Shown here one piece after another: positions 24,316 to 32,880 of a stretch of 64,000 bases of DNA. The position numbers and the translations under genes were made by a program. The notes under the pieces are model-generated. The model did no database searches and was not told the origin of the DNA. It saw only the letters and a program-made list of their open reading frames with translations. The stretch's first letter is position 1, and the number at the start of each line of letters is the position of its first letter. Origin of the DNA: JAVEDQ01 sp963783105 (GTDB taxonomy: Bacteria > Actinomycetota > Actinomycetes > Frankiales > Frankiaceae); contig CAWAMI010000002.1 in NCBI GenBank assembly GCA_963783105.1, forward strand, positions 186,001-250,000. The letters are read 5' to 3'.

Positions 24316-25086
24316 TCACGCCCCGATCGCGTGCACACCTCCGTCGACGTGCACGATCTCCCCGGTCGTGGCCGGGAACCAGTCAGAGAGCAGCGCCACG
24401 CAGGCCCGGGCGGCGGGCTCGGCGTCATGCACGTCCCAGCCCAGCGGCGCGCGCTCGCCCCAGGTCTGTTCGAAGGCCTCGTAGCCCGGGATCGACTTCG
24501 CCGCCATGGTCCGCAGCGGCCCGGCGGCGACGAGGTTGACCCGGATCCGCCGCGGCCCGAGATCGCGGGCCAGGTAGCGCGCCGCCGACTCCAGCCCCGC
24601 CTTGGCGACGCCCATCCAGTCGTAGACCGGCCAGGCCTTGGTGGCGTCGAAATCGAGGCCGACCACCGCCCCGCCGCCGTCCATGAGCGGCAACACCGCG
24701 CGCGCCAGCGAGGTCAGCGAGTACGTGGAGATCTGGACGGCCGTCGCGACGTCCTCCCAGCTCGCGGAGAGGAAGTTGCCGCCGAGCGCCCCCGCCGGCG
24801 CGAAGCCGATCGCGTGCAGCACGCCGTCGATCCGCTCGAACCCCTCCGCGCGCAGCCGGTCCGGCAGCGACTCGAGCTGCGCGGAGTCGGTGACGTCGAG
24901 CTCGAGCACCGCGGGTTCGACCGGCAGCCGCTTGGCGATCCGGCGGGTCAGCCCGAGGCCCCGGCCGAAGCCGGTCAGGACGACTGTCGCGCCCTCCTGC
25001 TGGGCGGTGCGGGCGACGCCGAAGGCGATCGACGCCTCCGTCAGGACCCCTGTGACCAGGAGGTTCTTCCCCTCGAGCAGCCCCAC
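24316..25086 (-). CDS. fabI: Enoyl-ACP reductase, FabI/InhA type
   Basis: This is a 256-residue NAD-dependent reductase for the last step of fatty-acid elongation. The cofactor region is VTGVLTEASIAFGVARTAQ, and the catalytic Tyr and Lys lie in VYDWMGVAKAGLE (YX6K). GLDFDATKAWP and LVAAGPLRTMAAKSIPGY match the substrate loop of mycobacterial InhA, the target of isoniazid and triclosan-type inhibitors. GTG 25086 is six bases after the fabF stop, so it belongs to the same operon. No fabG lies alongside. Confidence 0.93.
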   Translation of the reverse strand: MGLLEGKNLLVTGVLTEASIAFGVARTAQQEGATVVLTGFGRGLGLTRRIAKRLPVEPAVLELDVTDSAQLESLPDRLRAEGFERIDGVLHAIGFAPAGALGGNFLSASWEDVATAVQISTYSLTSLARAVLPLMDGGGAVVGLDFDATKAWPVYDWMGVAKAGLESAARYLARDLGPRRIRVNLVAAGPLRTMAAKSIPGYEAFEQTWGERAPLGWDVHDAEPAARACVALLSDWFPATTGEIVHVDGGVHAIGA

Positions 25087-25092
25087 GCCCCC

Positions 25093-26367
25093 TCAGCCCC
25101 GGAAGACGAGCGAGATGTTGTGGCCACCGAACCCGAACGCGTTCGAGACCGCGACGGCCCCGTCGGGCAGCGGTCGCGGGTCCACGCGGGCGAGGTCGAG
25201 GTCGACGTCGTCGTCCGGGTCGGCGAGGTTGCGCGTCGGCGGGGCGAGTCGCTCCTCGAGCGCCAGCACGGTGGCGATCGCCTCGACGGCCCCGGCGGCT
25301 CCGAGCAGGTGCCCGGTGCTGCCCTTGGTCGCGCTGACGACCACCGAGTCCGCCGCGTCGCCGAGCGCGGTGCGCAGAGCGCTCGCCTCGGCCACGTCGC
25401 CGAGCGGCGTCGAGGTGGCGTGCGCGTTGACGTGCCGGACCTCGACGGGCTCGACGGCCGCGTCGCGCAGCGCGCTCGCGAGCGCGCGGGCCGCACCGGC
25501 GCCGGTCGGCTCGGGCGCCGCGACGTGGTGCGCGTCGGAGCTGGCCCCGCTGCCGAGCGCGGTGGCGCGGACGCGGGCCCCGCGGCCCGAGGCGAAGCCG
25601 GCGCGCTCGAGCACCACGATGCCGGCACCCTCGCCGAGCACGAAGCCGTCGCGCGCCTTGTCGAAGGGACGCGAGGCGGCGGCAGGCTCGTCGTTGCGCG
25701 GCGACAGTGCCCGCATCGCGGCGAACCCGGCCAGCGGCAGCGGGTGGATCGCCGCCTCGGATCCGCCGGCGATCACGACGTCGGCGCGGCCTGCGCGGAT
25801 CAGGTCGATGCCGTAGGCGATCGCCTCCGCGCCCGAGGCGCAGGCGGAGACCGGTGTGTGGGCGCCGGCGCGGGCACCGAAGGCCAGCTCCACCGTCGCG
25901 GCCGCGCCGTTCGGCATGAGCATGGGCACCAGATGCGGGCTGACCCGCCCCGGGCCGCGCTCCTTCAGCACGTCGTACTGGGCGAGCAGCGTCTGCACGC
26001 CGCCGATGCCGGACGCGACGACGACGGCCAGCCGCTCGGGGTCGACCTCGGGGCTTCCCGCATCCGCCCACGCCTCCCGGGCGGCCAGCAGAGCGAGCTG
26101 CTGCACCCGGTCGAGGCGCCGGGCCTCCGCGCGCGGGATCGCGTCCACCGGGCTCGACCCATCCGCGGCCGTCGCCAGCGGCGCGGCGATGCGGACCGGC
26201 AGGTCGGCGGCCCACTCGTCGGTCAGCGTCGCGGTGGCGTTGGCGGCCGACAGCAGCCCCTGCCAGGTGGAGGGGACGTCGCCGCCGAGCGGCGTCAGCG
26301 CTCCGAGGCCGGTGACGACGACCTGGGTCCTCTCATCCGTCACGCAGCGACTGATCTCATCCGTCAC
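25093..26367 (-). CDS. fabF: Beta-ketoacyl-ACP synthase II (FabF)
   Basis: This is a 424-residue condensing enzyme. The nucleophile is C176 in TPVSACASGAEAIAYG; the catalytic histidines are in VNAHATSTPLGD and TKGSTGHLLGAAGA (with its Lys), and FGFGGHNISLVF closes the protein. It condenses malonyl-ACP with growing acyl-ACP. Two in-frame GTG starts exist because a 24-bp duplication spans the acpP stop and fabF start: GTG 26367 overlaps the acpP stop, and GTG 26343 gives a protein eight residues shorter. Confidence 0.95.
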   Translation of the reverse strand: MTDEISRCVTDERTQVVVTGLGALTPLGGDVPSTWQGLLSAANATATLTDEWAADLPVRIAAPLATAADGSSPVDAIPRAEARRLDRVQQLALLAAREAWADAGSPEVDPERLAVVVASGIGGVQTLLAQYDVLKERGPGRVSPHLVPMLMPNGAAATVELAFGARAGAHTPVSACASGAEAIAYGIDLIRAGRADVVIAGGSEAAIHPLPLAGFAAMRALSPRNDEPAAASRPFDKARDGFVLGEGAGIVVLERAGFASGRGARVRATALGSGASSDAHHVAAPEPTGAGAARALASALRDAAVEPVEVRHVNAHATSTPLGDVAEASALRTALGDAADSVVVSATKGSTGHLLGAAGAVEAIATVLALEERLAPPTRNLADPDDDVDLDLARVDPRPLPDGAVAVSNAFGFGGHNISLVFRG

Positions 26368-26376
26368 GCAGCGACA
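26333..26376. repeat. 24-bp tandem duplication across the acpP/fabF junction
   Basis: CTCATCCGTCACGCAGCGAC occurs at 26333-26352 and again at 26357-26376, a 24-base period. One copy carries the acpP stop and the fabF GTG; the other repeats the same GTG in frame. Confidence 0.85.
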
Positions 26377-26612
26377 CCGGCCTTCTCGACGTAGTTCACC
26401 GCGTCCTGCACCGTCTTGAGGTCCTTCAGGTCATCGTCCGGGATGGAGACGTTGAACTTGTCCTCGGCCGCGGTCGCCACCTCGACCATGGTCAGCGAGT
26501 CGAGGTCGAGGTCGTTGATGAAGTTCTTCTCGGGGGTGACGTCGGCGGCGGCGACGCCGGCGATCTCGTCGAGGATCTCGGCGAAGCCGGCGAGGATCTC
26601 CTGCTGCGTCAT
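26364..26612 (-). CDS. acpP: Acyl carrier protein
   Basis: This is an 82-residue acidic helical protein. The phosphopantetheine attachment Ser is S39 in NDLDLDSLTMVE. ATG 26612 has AAGGAG upstream. It carries acyl chains between the fatty-acid synthesis enzymes encoded around it. Its stop overlaps the fabF GTG start. The leader upstream of the ribosome site holds three perfect 17-bp repeats. Confidence 0.96.
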   Translation of the reverse strand: MTQQEILAGFAEILDEIAGVAAADVTPEKNFINDLDLDSLTMVEVATAAEDKFNVSIPDDDLKDLKTVQDAVNYVEKAGVAA

Positions 26613-26624
26613 GTGGGACTCCTT

Positions 26625-26675
26625 CTTCTCGGGGTTGGGCGCTTCTCGGGGTTGGGCGCTTCTCGGGGTTGGGCG
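26625..26675. repeat. Three perfect 17-bp tandem repeats in the acpP leader
   Basis: CTTCTCGGGGTTGGGCG occurs at 26625-26641, 26642-26658 and 26659-26675 with no changes. The array fills most of the 80-bp gap between the fabH stop and the acpP start. On the coding strand the last copy abuts the acpP ribosome site. Confidence 0.92.
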
Positions 26676-26692
26676 TGCGGAGCGGTTTCGGG

Positions 26693-27676
26693 TCAGGGGA
26701 TGCGGACGACCTGGCCCGCGTAGGTGAGCCCGGCGCCGAAGCCGAACAGCAATGCGAGGTCGCCGGGCTTCGCGTCGCCGGACTCGACGAGGCGGGCGAG
26801 CGCGAGCGGCACGGACGCGGCGGAGCTGTTGCCGTTGTCGACGACGTCGCGGGCCAGCACGGCTTGAGTCGCGCCGAGCGAGCGGGTCATCGACTCGAGG
26901 ATCCGCAGGTTGGCCTGGTGCGGGACGACGACGTCGAGGTCCGACGGCGTGATGCCCGCGAGCTCGCAGGCGCGGCGGGCGACCGGGACCAGCGCCGTCG
27001 TCGCCCAGCGGAAGACCGCGCTGCCCTGCATCTGCATGAACTCGTCCCGGATCTCGATGACGGGAGAGTTCGCGCCGTCGTGGCCCCACGCCACCGGACC
27101 GATGCCCACGGGGCCCTTGGCGTCGGCCGCTCGGGCGGCGAGGGCGTTCTCGGGCGCGGCGCCCACGACCGCCGCGCCGGCCCCGTCGCCGAAGAGCACG
27201 ACCATGGACCGGTCGTCGGTGTCGACCCAGTCGGTGAGCCGCTCGGAGGCCACCACCAGCACGGTCGAGGCGCTGCCGGCGCGGACGCTGTCGGCGGCCA
27301 TCGCCAGCGAGTAGCAGAAGCCGGCACAGCCGCCGTTGACGTCGAACGCGCCGGCCTTCGACGCGCCGATCTGCTCGGCGAGCTGGGGCGCCAGGCCCGG
27401 GATGGGGCGCTGCGTGGTGCAGGTCGCGAGCAGGACGAGATCGACGTCAGCCGCGTCGACCCCCGCCGCGGCGAGCGCCTTCGCGCCCGCGTCGGCGCCC
27501 ATCCCGGCGATCGTCTCCTCCGGCCCGGCGAGGCGGCGGGTGACGATGCCGGTGCGCTTGCGGATCCACTCGTCGCTCGTGTCGAGGCGCGCCTCGAGGT
27601 CGGCGTTGGTGAGCGCCCGTTCGGCGCGGTGCTCGCCCAGGCCGAGCAGGACAGCCTCGCGTCGCGGCGGCGTCAT
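26693..27676 (-). CDS. fabH: Beta-ketoacyl-ACP synthase III (FabH)
   Basis: This is a 327-residue enzyme that starts fatty-acid chains from acyl-CoA and malonyl-ACP. The Cys nucleophile is C117 in DVNGGCAGFCYSL. The His and Asn of the triad are in VVPHQANLRI and DNGNSSAASVPLA. RKRTGIVTRRLA matches the CoA-binding Arg/Trp region. ATG 27676 overlaps the fabD stop as ATGA. In actinomycetes FabH often accepts branched primers; that cannot be read from the sequence. Confidence 0.95.
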   Translation of the reverse strand: MTPPRREAVLLGLGEHRAERALTNADLEARLDTSDEWIRKRTGIVTRRLAGPEETIAGMGADAGAKALAAAGVDAADVDLVLLATCTTQRPIPGLAPQLAEQIGASKAGAFDVNGGCAGFCYSLAMAADSVRAGSASTVLVVASERLTDWVDTDDRSMVVLFGDGAGAAVVGAAPENALAARAADAKGPVGIGPVAWGHDGANSPVIEIRDEFMQMQGSAVFRWATTALVPVARRACELAGITPSDLDVVVPHQANLRILESMTRSLGATQAVLARDVVDNGNSSAASVPLALARLVESGDAKPGDLALLFGFGAGLTYAGQVVRIP

Positions 27677-28611
27677 GCGGACTCGCCCGCGGAGCGCTTG
27701 ACGAGCAGGCGGGCCGCCTCGAGGTCGTCGGGGCCGCGCAGGGCGACGGTCTCGACGCCCTTCAACGCCCGCTTGACCAGCCCGGTGAGGGTGCCGCCCG
27801 GGGCGAGTTCCAGCACGGCCGTGACGCCGGCGTCGGCCATGGCCGACATGCACGCGTCCCAGCGGACCGGCGCCGCGACCTGGGCCACCAGGCGATCGAG
27901 CAGCTCGCTCCCCGACCCGACGACGGCGCCGTCGGCGTTGGACAGCAGGGTGCCGCCCGGGTCGGCCACGGGGACGCCGGGAGCGAGGTCGGACAGTGTG
28001 GCCTGCGCGGGGCGCATCGCGTCGGTGTGGAAGGCGCCCGCCACCTCCAGCGGGCGCAGCCGGGCCTTCGGGGGCGGATCGGCGGCGAAGGCGTCGAGGG
28101 CGGCGCGGGGGCCGGCGGCCACGACCTGCCCGGACCCGTTGCGGTTCGCGGCGACCAGGCCGGCCGACTCGAGCGCGGCGTCCACCTCCGCCGGGTCGCC
28201 GCCGAGCACGGCGGTCATCCCGGTGTCCTCGGCAGCGCAGGCCTCCGCCATCGCGCGGCCGCGCTCGCGGGCGAGCACCAGCGCCGCCTCCGGCGAGAAC
28301 GCCCCCGCCAGCGCGGCGGCGGGGAGCTCCCCCACGCTGTGACCGGCGTAGAGGCGCCCGGGGCCGTCCGAGCGCGCGGGGAGCAGCTCGAGCGCCGCGG
28401 CGGAGGCCAGCGCGGCCGCGACCAGGAGGGGCTGGGCCACGGCGGTGTCCCGGATCGCGTCGGCGTCGCCTTCGGTCCCCAGGCGGACCAGGTCGAGGCC
28501 CGTGACGGTGTCGGCCCAGCGCAGCGTTGCGGCCGCGGCCGGGACCTCGAGCCACGGAGCCAGAAAACCCGGGGTCTGCGCGCCCTGACCGGGGGCGACG
28601 ACGGCGAGCAC
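27673..28611 (-). CDS. fabD: Malonyl-CoA:ACP transacylase (FabD)
   Basis: This is a 312-residue transacylase that loads malonate onto acyl carrier protein. Motifs are VVAPGQGAQTPGFL, the active Ser S92 in YAGHSVGELPAAALAG and the catalytic His in VAGAFHTDAM. GTG 28611 is preceded by GGAGGGAG. It opens the fabD-fabH-acpP-fabF-fabI operon, with fasR immediately upstream. A possible -10 sequence lies 80 bp upstream of the start. Confidence 0.94.
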   Translation of the reverse strand: MLAVVAPGQGAQTPGFLAPWLEVPAAAATLRWADTVTGLDLVRLGTEGDADAIRDTAVAQPLLVAAALASAAALELLPARSDGPGRLYAGHSVGELPAAALAGAFSPEAALVLARERGRAMAEACAAEDTGMTAVLGGDPAEVDAALESAGLVAANRNGSGQVVAAGPRAALDAFAADPPPKARLRPLEVAGAFHTDAMRPAQATLSDLAPGVPVADPGGTLLSNADGAVVGSGSELLDRLVAQVAAPVRWDACMSAMADAGVTAVLELAPGGTLTGLVKRALKGVETVALRGPDDLEAARLLVKRSAGESA

Positions 28612-28689
28612 GGTTAGCTCCCTCCCGCGGAACGGACGGCACCTGCACGGACGGCACCGCAGCACCCGGACCGGATGCGGTGCGGCTCG

Positions 28690-28695
28690 AAATTA
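28690..28695 (-). promoter_or_regulatory. Possible -10 box for the fab operon
   Basis: TAATTT on the minus strand is the most AT-rich hexamer in the 130-bp gap between the fasR stop and fabD start, and fits TAnnnT. No good -35 box is seen. It overlaps a short inverted repeat (CTCG-N8-CGAG). FasR could act near here. This is a weak call. Confidence 0.3.
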
Positions 28696-28741
28696 CGCGA
28701 GGTGCGTTCCCGGCCGGAATCGTTGCGCCGGCGGCGGTCGG

Positions 28742-30097
28742 TCACGGCCCGGCCTGGAAGGGCGCGAGCGATTCCGCGGGCATCGGCATGGGTTCCACCC
28801 TGGTGCCCGGAGCGGCTGGCGTCGCCCGAGACGCCGACCAATCCCGGGCACGGCTCTTGTCGGGTTGTGACAAACGGACCTCGGCGGGCTCGTCCTCCCC
28901 ACCCTCGGGCGGCGGCGCCGGCCCGTCGGCCAGCCTGCCGAGAACCAACGCCACGCGCAGGACGAATGCGGACCGGGCGTCGGCCGGCACCTCGCCGGTG
29001 AGCTCGGTGACCCGGCGCAGCCGATACCGCACGGTGTTGGGATGCACGAACAGCAACCGGGCGGCGCCGTCGACCGTGCCGGCCCGCTCGACGTAGGCCG
29101 ACAGGGTCGTCAGCAAGTCGGCCCCGGCGTCGCGCAGCGGTCGGTAGACGGCGTCGACCAGCTCCGCCCGGGCGCCGGCCTCGCCGGCCAGGGCACGCTC
29201 GGCGAGCAGGTCCTCGGCCGGGACCGGCCGGGGCGCGGCGGGCCACCCGGCGGCGGCGCGCAGCGCATCGACGGCGACCCGGCCGGACCCGGCCGCCTCG
29301 GCGAGGCCGGTCACGACGGGGCCGAGCACCACCGGGCCGCCGCCGAACGCGGAGATCAGGTCGGCCGCCGCGGTCGACGGGTCGTCCGGGCTGCCGACGA
29401 AGACGACGAGGTCTCCCCCGTGCACGGCGGCGAGCAGGTCGACGCCGAGTTCCCGGCCGAGCCGGTGCACCGCCGCGAGAACGGCCTCGGGTTCGCCGTC
29501 CGGGGCCCGGCCGGCCAGCGCGACGACCGAGTCGGCGGCCCGCCAGCCCAGCGCCGTCGTCCGGGACAGCAGGGCCTCGCCGGCGTCCCCGCGCAGCAGC
29601 CCGTCGACGACCAGCGCCTCGAGCCGGGCGTCCCACGCGCCGCGCACCTCGGCGGCGGAGGCGTAGACGTGGGCGGCGGCGAACGCCAGCTCCCGCGTGT
29701 ACCGCAGCATCGCCTCACGCAGCCAGGCGGCCGCCTCGGGCGTCGTCGCCAGCTCCGGGATGCGCGGCTCGACGCTGTCGACCGCGGAGCGGACGATCTC
29801 GACCGTCTGCGGGAGGCTGACCGCCCGCACCAGCTCGCGGGGCGCGCTGGCGAACACCGACGCCGTCACCTCCTGGCCGGAGACGGGTCGATGCAGCCAG
29901 TCGGCGAAGGCGGTGACGAAGGCCTGGACCACGAGCCCGAGGTCGGCCCGGTGCTCGGGCGGCAGCCGGGCGAAGAACGGCAGCTCCGCCTCCATGCGGT
30001 CGACCGCCGCGCGGGCCAGCGTCGCGGACGCCCGACGGACGTGCCCGGTCGTCTCATCGGCCCCCAGCGGGCGGGGATCCGGGACTCCGGTGCTCAC
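28742..30097 (-). CDS. fasR: FasR-like PucR/CdaR-family transcriptional regulator of fatty-acid synthesis
   Basis: This is a 451-residue regulator. The N-terminal 300 residues form a sensory region; the C-terminal helix-turn-helix is of the PucR type, with TTLSAYVERAGTVDGAARLL and FVHPNTVRYRLRRVTELTG near residues 345-390. A Pro/Glu-rich tail follows. In S. coelicolor a protein of this type, FasR, sits directly upstream of fabD-fabH-acpP-fabF and activates them; the arrangement here is the same. GTG 30097 is the likely start though its ribosome site is weak. Confidence 0.85.
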   Translation of the reverse strand: MSTGVPDPRPLGADETTGHVRRASATLARAAVDRMEAELPFFARLPPEHRADLGLVVQAFVTAFADWLHRPVSGQEVTASVFASAPRELVRAVSLPQTVEIVRSAVDSVEPRIPELATTPEAAAWLREAMLRYTRELAFAAAHVYASAAEVRGAWDARLEALVVDGLLRGDAGEALLSRTTALGWRAADSVVALAGRAPDGEPEAVLAAVHRLGRELGVDLLAAVHGGDLVVFVGSPDDPSTAAADLISAFGGGPVVLGPVVTGLAEAAGSGRVAVDALRAAAGWPAAPRPVPAEDLLAERALAGEAGARAELVDAVYRPLRDAGADLLTTLSAYVERAGTVDGAARLLFVHPNTVRYRLRRVTELTGEVPADARSAFVLRVALVLGRLADGPAPPPEGGEDEPAEVRLSQPDKSRARDWSASRATPAAPGTRVEPMPMPAESLAPFQAGP

Positions 30098-30129
30098 GCG
30101 GGCCAGTATCCGCCCGCCGGAGCCGCCCT

Positions 30130-30864
30130 TCAGGCGCCGACGTTGCCCGGCACCTTCTTGCCCGGCCCGTTCGGCTGCGTGTAGTCGACCCGGAGGAGGC
30201 GACGCTCGGCCGAGCCATTCGGCCCATCCGGCCGGTCCTCGGCGAACACCAGCGTCGTGACCGACGCGAGCGCGCACTGCCGGCGATCCGGCCGGTGCCA
30301 CAGCCGCCGCCCCTCGGCGGCGCGACGGGCCATGTAGATCGGCAGCTGGTGGCTGACGAGCACGGCCTCGCGTCCGGCCACCTGCGCGGCGGCGTCCTGC
30401 ACCGCGGCCAGCACCCGGCGCGCGATGAGGGCGTACTCCTCGCCCCACGAGGGCCGGAACGGGTTGCGCAGGTGCGGCCACAGGTGCGGGTGGGACAGGA
30501 TCTTCGGCCCGACCTCGACCACCCCGCCCTCGAAGACGTTTTCGCTCTCGATCAGCCGGTGGTCGACCCCGACCTCGAGGCCGAACTGCTCGCCGATCGG
30601 CGCCGCGGTCTGCTGGGCGCGCTCGAGGGGGCTGGCGATGACGGCGGCGACGTCGCGGCCGGCGCCCCGGTCGGCGAGGAACTGGCAGGTCACCTTCGCC
30701 TGCTGCTCGCCGGCGTCGGAGAGCCGGAAGCCCGGCAGTCGTCCGTAGAGCACGCCCGTCGGGTTGTGGACCTCGCCGTGCCGGACGAGGTGGATCTTGG
30801 TGAGCGGCCTCGCCGGCATCCTGGTGTCCCTCGCTTCTGTGGTCAGTTCGCTGCCGCTGCTCAT
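30130..30864 (-). CDS. Histidine phosphatase family protein
   Basis: This is a 244-residue protein. The catalytic RHG lies in KIHLVRHGEVHNPTGVLYGR, with ASPLERAQQTAAPI and the second His in AVLVSHQLPIYMARR. The family covers phosphoglycerate-mutase-like phosphatases; cofactor-dependent mutase activity is unlikely given gpmA elsewhere. It overlaps hemL as ATGA. From memory, M. tuberculosis also has a mutase-like gene after hemL (Rv0525), so the pairing is conserved. Substrate unknown. Met 16 is an alternative start. Confidence 0.85.
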   Translation of the reverse strand: MSSGSELTTEARDTRMPARPLTKIHLVRHGEVHNPTGVLYGRLPGFRLSDAGEQQAKVTCQFLADRGAGRDVAAVIASPLERAQQTAAPIGEQFGLEVGVDHRLIESENVFEGGVVEVGPKILSHPHLWPHLRNPFRPSWGEEYALIARRVLAAVQDAAAQVAGREAVLVSHQLPIYMARRAAEGRRLWHRPDRRQCALASVTTLVFAEDRPDGPNGSAERRLLRVDYTQPNGPGKKVPGNVGA

Positions 30865-32234
30865 GCCCGGTCCGCCGCGGTCGCTTCACCAGCGAGGCGT
30901 TCCGGCACCGCGGCCGCGGCCCGGGCCGCGTCGGGCAGCGCCGCCGCGATGCGCTCGAGTGCCTCGTCGTCGTGCGCGGCGGACAGGAACCACGCCTCGT
31001 ACGCGCTCGGCGGCAGGTAGACGCCGGCGTCGAGCATCGCGTGGAAGAAGGCTGCGTAGCGGGCGGTCGACTGCCGGGACGCCCCGGCGTAGTCGACGAC
31101 CGAGGCGGCGTCGGTGAAGAAGATGCTGAACAGCGAGCCGGCGTTGTTGAGGACGAACGGCACGCCCGCCTCGGTCAGGGCGTCGGCGGCGAGGCCGGCG
31201 ACCTCGACCGCACGCCGGTCCACCGTCGCGTACACCTCGGGAGTCGCCGCGCGGAGGGTGGCGAGGCCGGCGGCGACGGCGAGCGGGTTCCCGGACAGCG
31301 TCCCGGCCTGGTAGACCGGCCCGACCGGTGCGAGCGAGGCCATCACGTCCGCCCGGCCGCCGAAGGCCGCGGCCGGCAGCCCGCCGCCCATCACCTTGCC
31401 GAAGGTGAACAGGTCCGGGGCGATGCGCTCCGCGCGTTGCGTCCCGAGATTCGCGGCGCTGCCGTACCAGCCGGACTCGGAGAGCCGGAAGCCGGTCATC
31501 ACCTCGTCGATGACGAGCAGCGCGCCGTGTCGGTCGCAGAGCCTCCGCAGCCCCGCCGAGAAGCCGGGCAGGGGCGGGACGACGCCCATGTTCGCCGCCA
31601 CCGCCTCCGTGATGACGCAGGCGATCTCGTCGCCGTAGCGGTCGAACGCCTCTTCGAGCAGACCGAGGTCGTTGTAGGGCAGGACGATGGTGTCCGCCGC
31701 GCTGGCGCCCGTGACGCCGGGGGTGTCCGGCAGCCCGAAGGTGGCGACGCCGGAGCCCGCCGCGGCGAGCAGCGCGTCGACGTGCCCGTGGTAACAGCCG
31801 GCGAACTTGATCACCTTGCTGCGCCGGGTGAAACCGCGGGCGAGCCGGATCGCGCTCATGGTCGCCTCGGTGCCGCTGTTGACCAGCCGCACCTGCTCCA
31901 GCGGAGGCCCGACCCGGGCGACCAGCAGCTCGGCGAGCTCGACCTCGCCGGGCGTCGGGGTGCCGTACGAGGTGCCGGACGCCGCGGCGGTCTGCAGCGC
32001 CGAGACCACGTCCGGGTGGGCGTGACCGAGCAGCAGCGGGCCCCAGGAGCAGATGAGGTCGACGTAGCGCCGGCCGTCCGCGTCGATCAGGTAGGCGCCC
32101 TCGCCGCGCACCATGAAACGCGGCGTGCCGCCGACCGCCCGGAAGGCCCGGACCGGGGAGTTGACGCCGCCGGGGACGACGGCCCGGGCGCGCTCGAACA
32201 GGGCGCCGCTGGCCGCGGCGGGATCGGGGGACAC
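30861..32234 (-). CDS. hemL: Glutamate-1-semialdehyde 2,1-aminomutase
   Basis: This is a 457-residue PLP enzyme making 5-aminolevulinate from glutamate-1-semialdehyde, the second C5-pathway step after HemA. Motifs: VPGGVNSPVRAFRAVGG, LLLGHAHPDVV, VNSGTEATMSAIRLAR, the PLP Asp in LLVIDEVMTGFR, and the PLP Lys in DLFTFGKVMGGGLPAAAFGG. GTG 32234 has AGGATC/GGGG upstream. It lies 1.4 kb from hemB but in a separate transcription unit, with the sigma/anti-sigma pair between them. Confidence 0.96.
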   Translation of the reverse strand: MSPDPAAASGALFERARAVVPGGVNSPVRAFRAVGGTPRFMVRGEGAYLIDADGRRYVDLICSWGPLLLGHAHPDVVSALQTAAASGTSYGTPTPGEVELAELLVARVGPPLEQVRLVNSGTEATMSAIRLARGFTRRSKVIKFAGCYHGHVDALLAAAGSGVATFGLPDTPGVTGASAADTIVLPYNDLGLLEEAFDRYGDEIACVITEAVAANMGVVPPLPGFSAGLRRLCDRHGALLVIDEVMTGFRLSESGWYGSAANLGTQRAERIAPDLFTFGKVMGGGLPAAAFGGRADVMASLAPVGPVYQAGTLSGNPLAVAAGLATLRAATPEVYATVDRRAVEVAGLAADALTEAGVPFVLNNAGSLFSIFFTDAASVVDYAGASRQSTARYAAFFHAMLDAGVYLPPSAYEAWFLSAAHDDEALERIAAALPDAARAAAAVPERLAGEATAADRA

Positions 32235-32322
32235 GCCCCGATCCTGTCAGGTGAGCCACCGAAAAGGCCGCCGCGGCAACCCGGATGCAACCGAAGCGGC
32301 GTCCGCTCACGAAGATGGGGAC

Positions 32323-32880
32323 GTGGACAGCTCAGCGAGCGCGGCCGAGGCGATCGGGCAACGCCTGTCCAGCGACCCGGACGCGATCAACGACGCCTAC
32401 ACCACGCTCGGCCCGATGGTGCTGAGCTACCTGCGCCGGCTCGTCCCCGCCTCCGACGCCGAGGACGTGCTGCAGCGGACCTTCGTCGAGCTCTGGCGCA
32501 GCCGCGATCGGTACGACCCGTCGCGCAGCCTCGAGGGCTGGGTGTTGGGAATCGCCCGCAAGCGGGCGATCGATCACCTCCGGAAGCGGCATCATGACGT
32601 GGTGCCGCTGGACGAGATGCGCGGGATCGCGGGTGACGACGGTCGTGTCCTCGCCGAGCGGTACGCGCGCGCCAGCCTCGTCCGGTCCGCGCTGACGCAG
32701 CTTCCCGAGGAACAGAAGCAGGCGCTCGCGCTGGTCTACTTCGGGGAACACACCCAGTCCGAGGCTGCGGAACGCCTCGGCGTCCCCCTGGGCACGGTGA
32801 AGGCCCGCGTCTTCCGCGGCCTGCGGCGCCTGGGATCCCTGCTCGAGCAACCATTGACGGACGAGGAGGTGCAGCCGTGA
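32323..32880 (+). CDS. ECF-type RNA polymerase sigma factor
   Basis: This is a 185-residue sigma factor. Region 2 contains LSYLRRLVPASDAEDVLQRT and FVELWRSRDRYDP; region 4 contains LPEEQKQALALVYFGEHTQS and EAAERLGVPLGTVKARVFRG. It recruits polymerase to a stress or envelope regulon. GTG 32323 is chosen with a GGGG four bases upstream; an upstream in-frame GTG would add a non-conserved extension. Its stop overlaps the anti-sigma start as GTGA. Divergent from hemL. Confidence 0.9.
   Translation: MDSSASAAEAIGQRLSSDPDAINDAYTTLGPMVLSYLRRLVPASDAEDVLQRTFVELWRSRDRYDPSRSLEGWVLGIARKRAIDHLRKRHHDVVPLDEMRGIAGDDGRVLAERYARASLVRSALTQLPEEQKQALALVYFGEHTQSEAAERLGVPLGTVKARVFRGLRRLGSLLEQPLTDEEVQP

Noticed and set aside
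30098..30889. Upstream continuation of the fasR frame
   Set aside because: The open frame extends into the histidine phosphatase gene but reads as shadow sequence; GTG 30097 is the sensible start.
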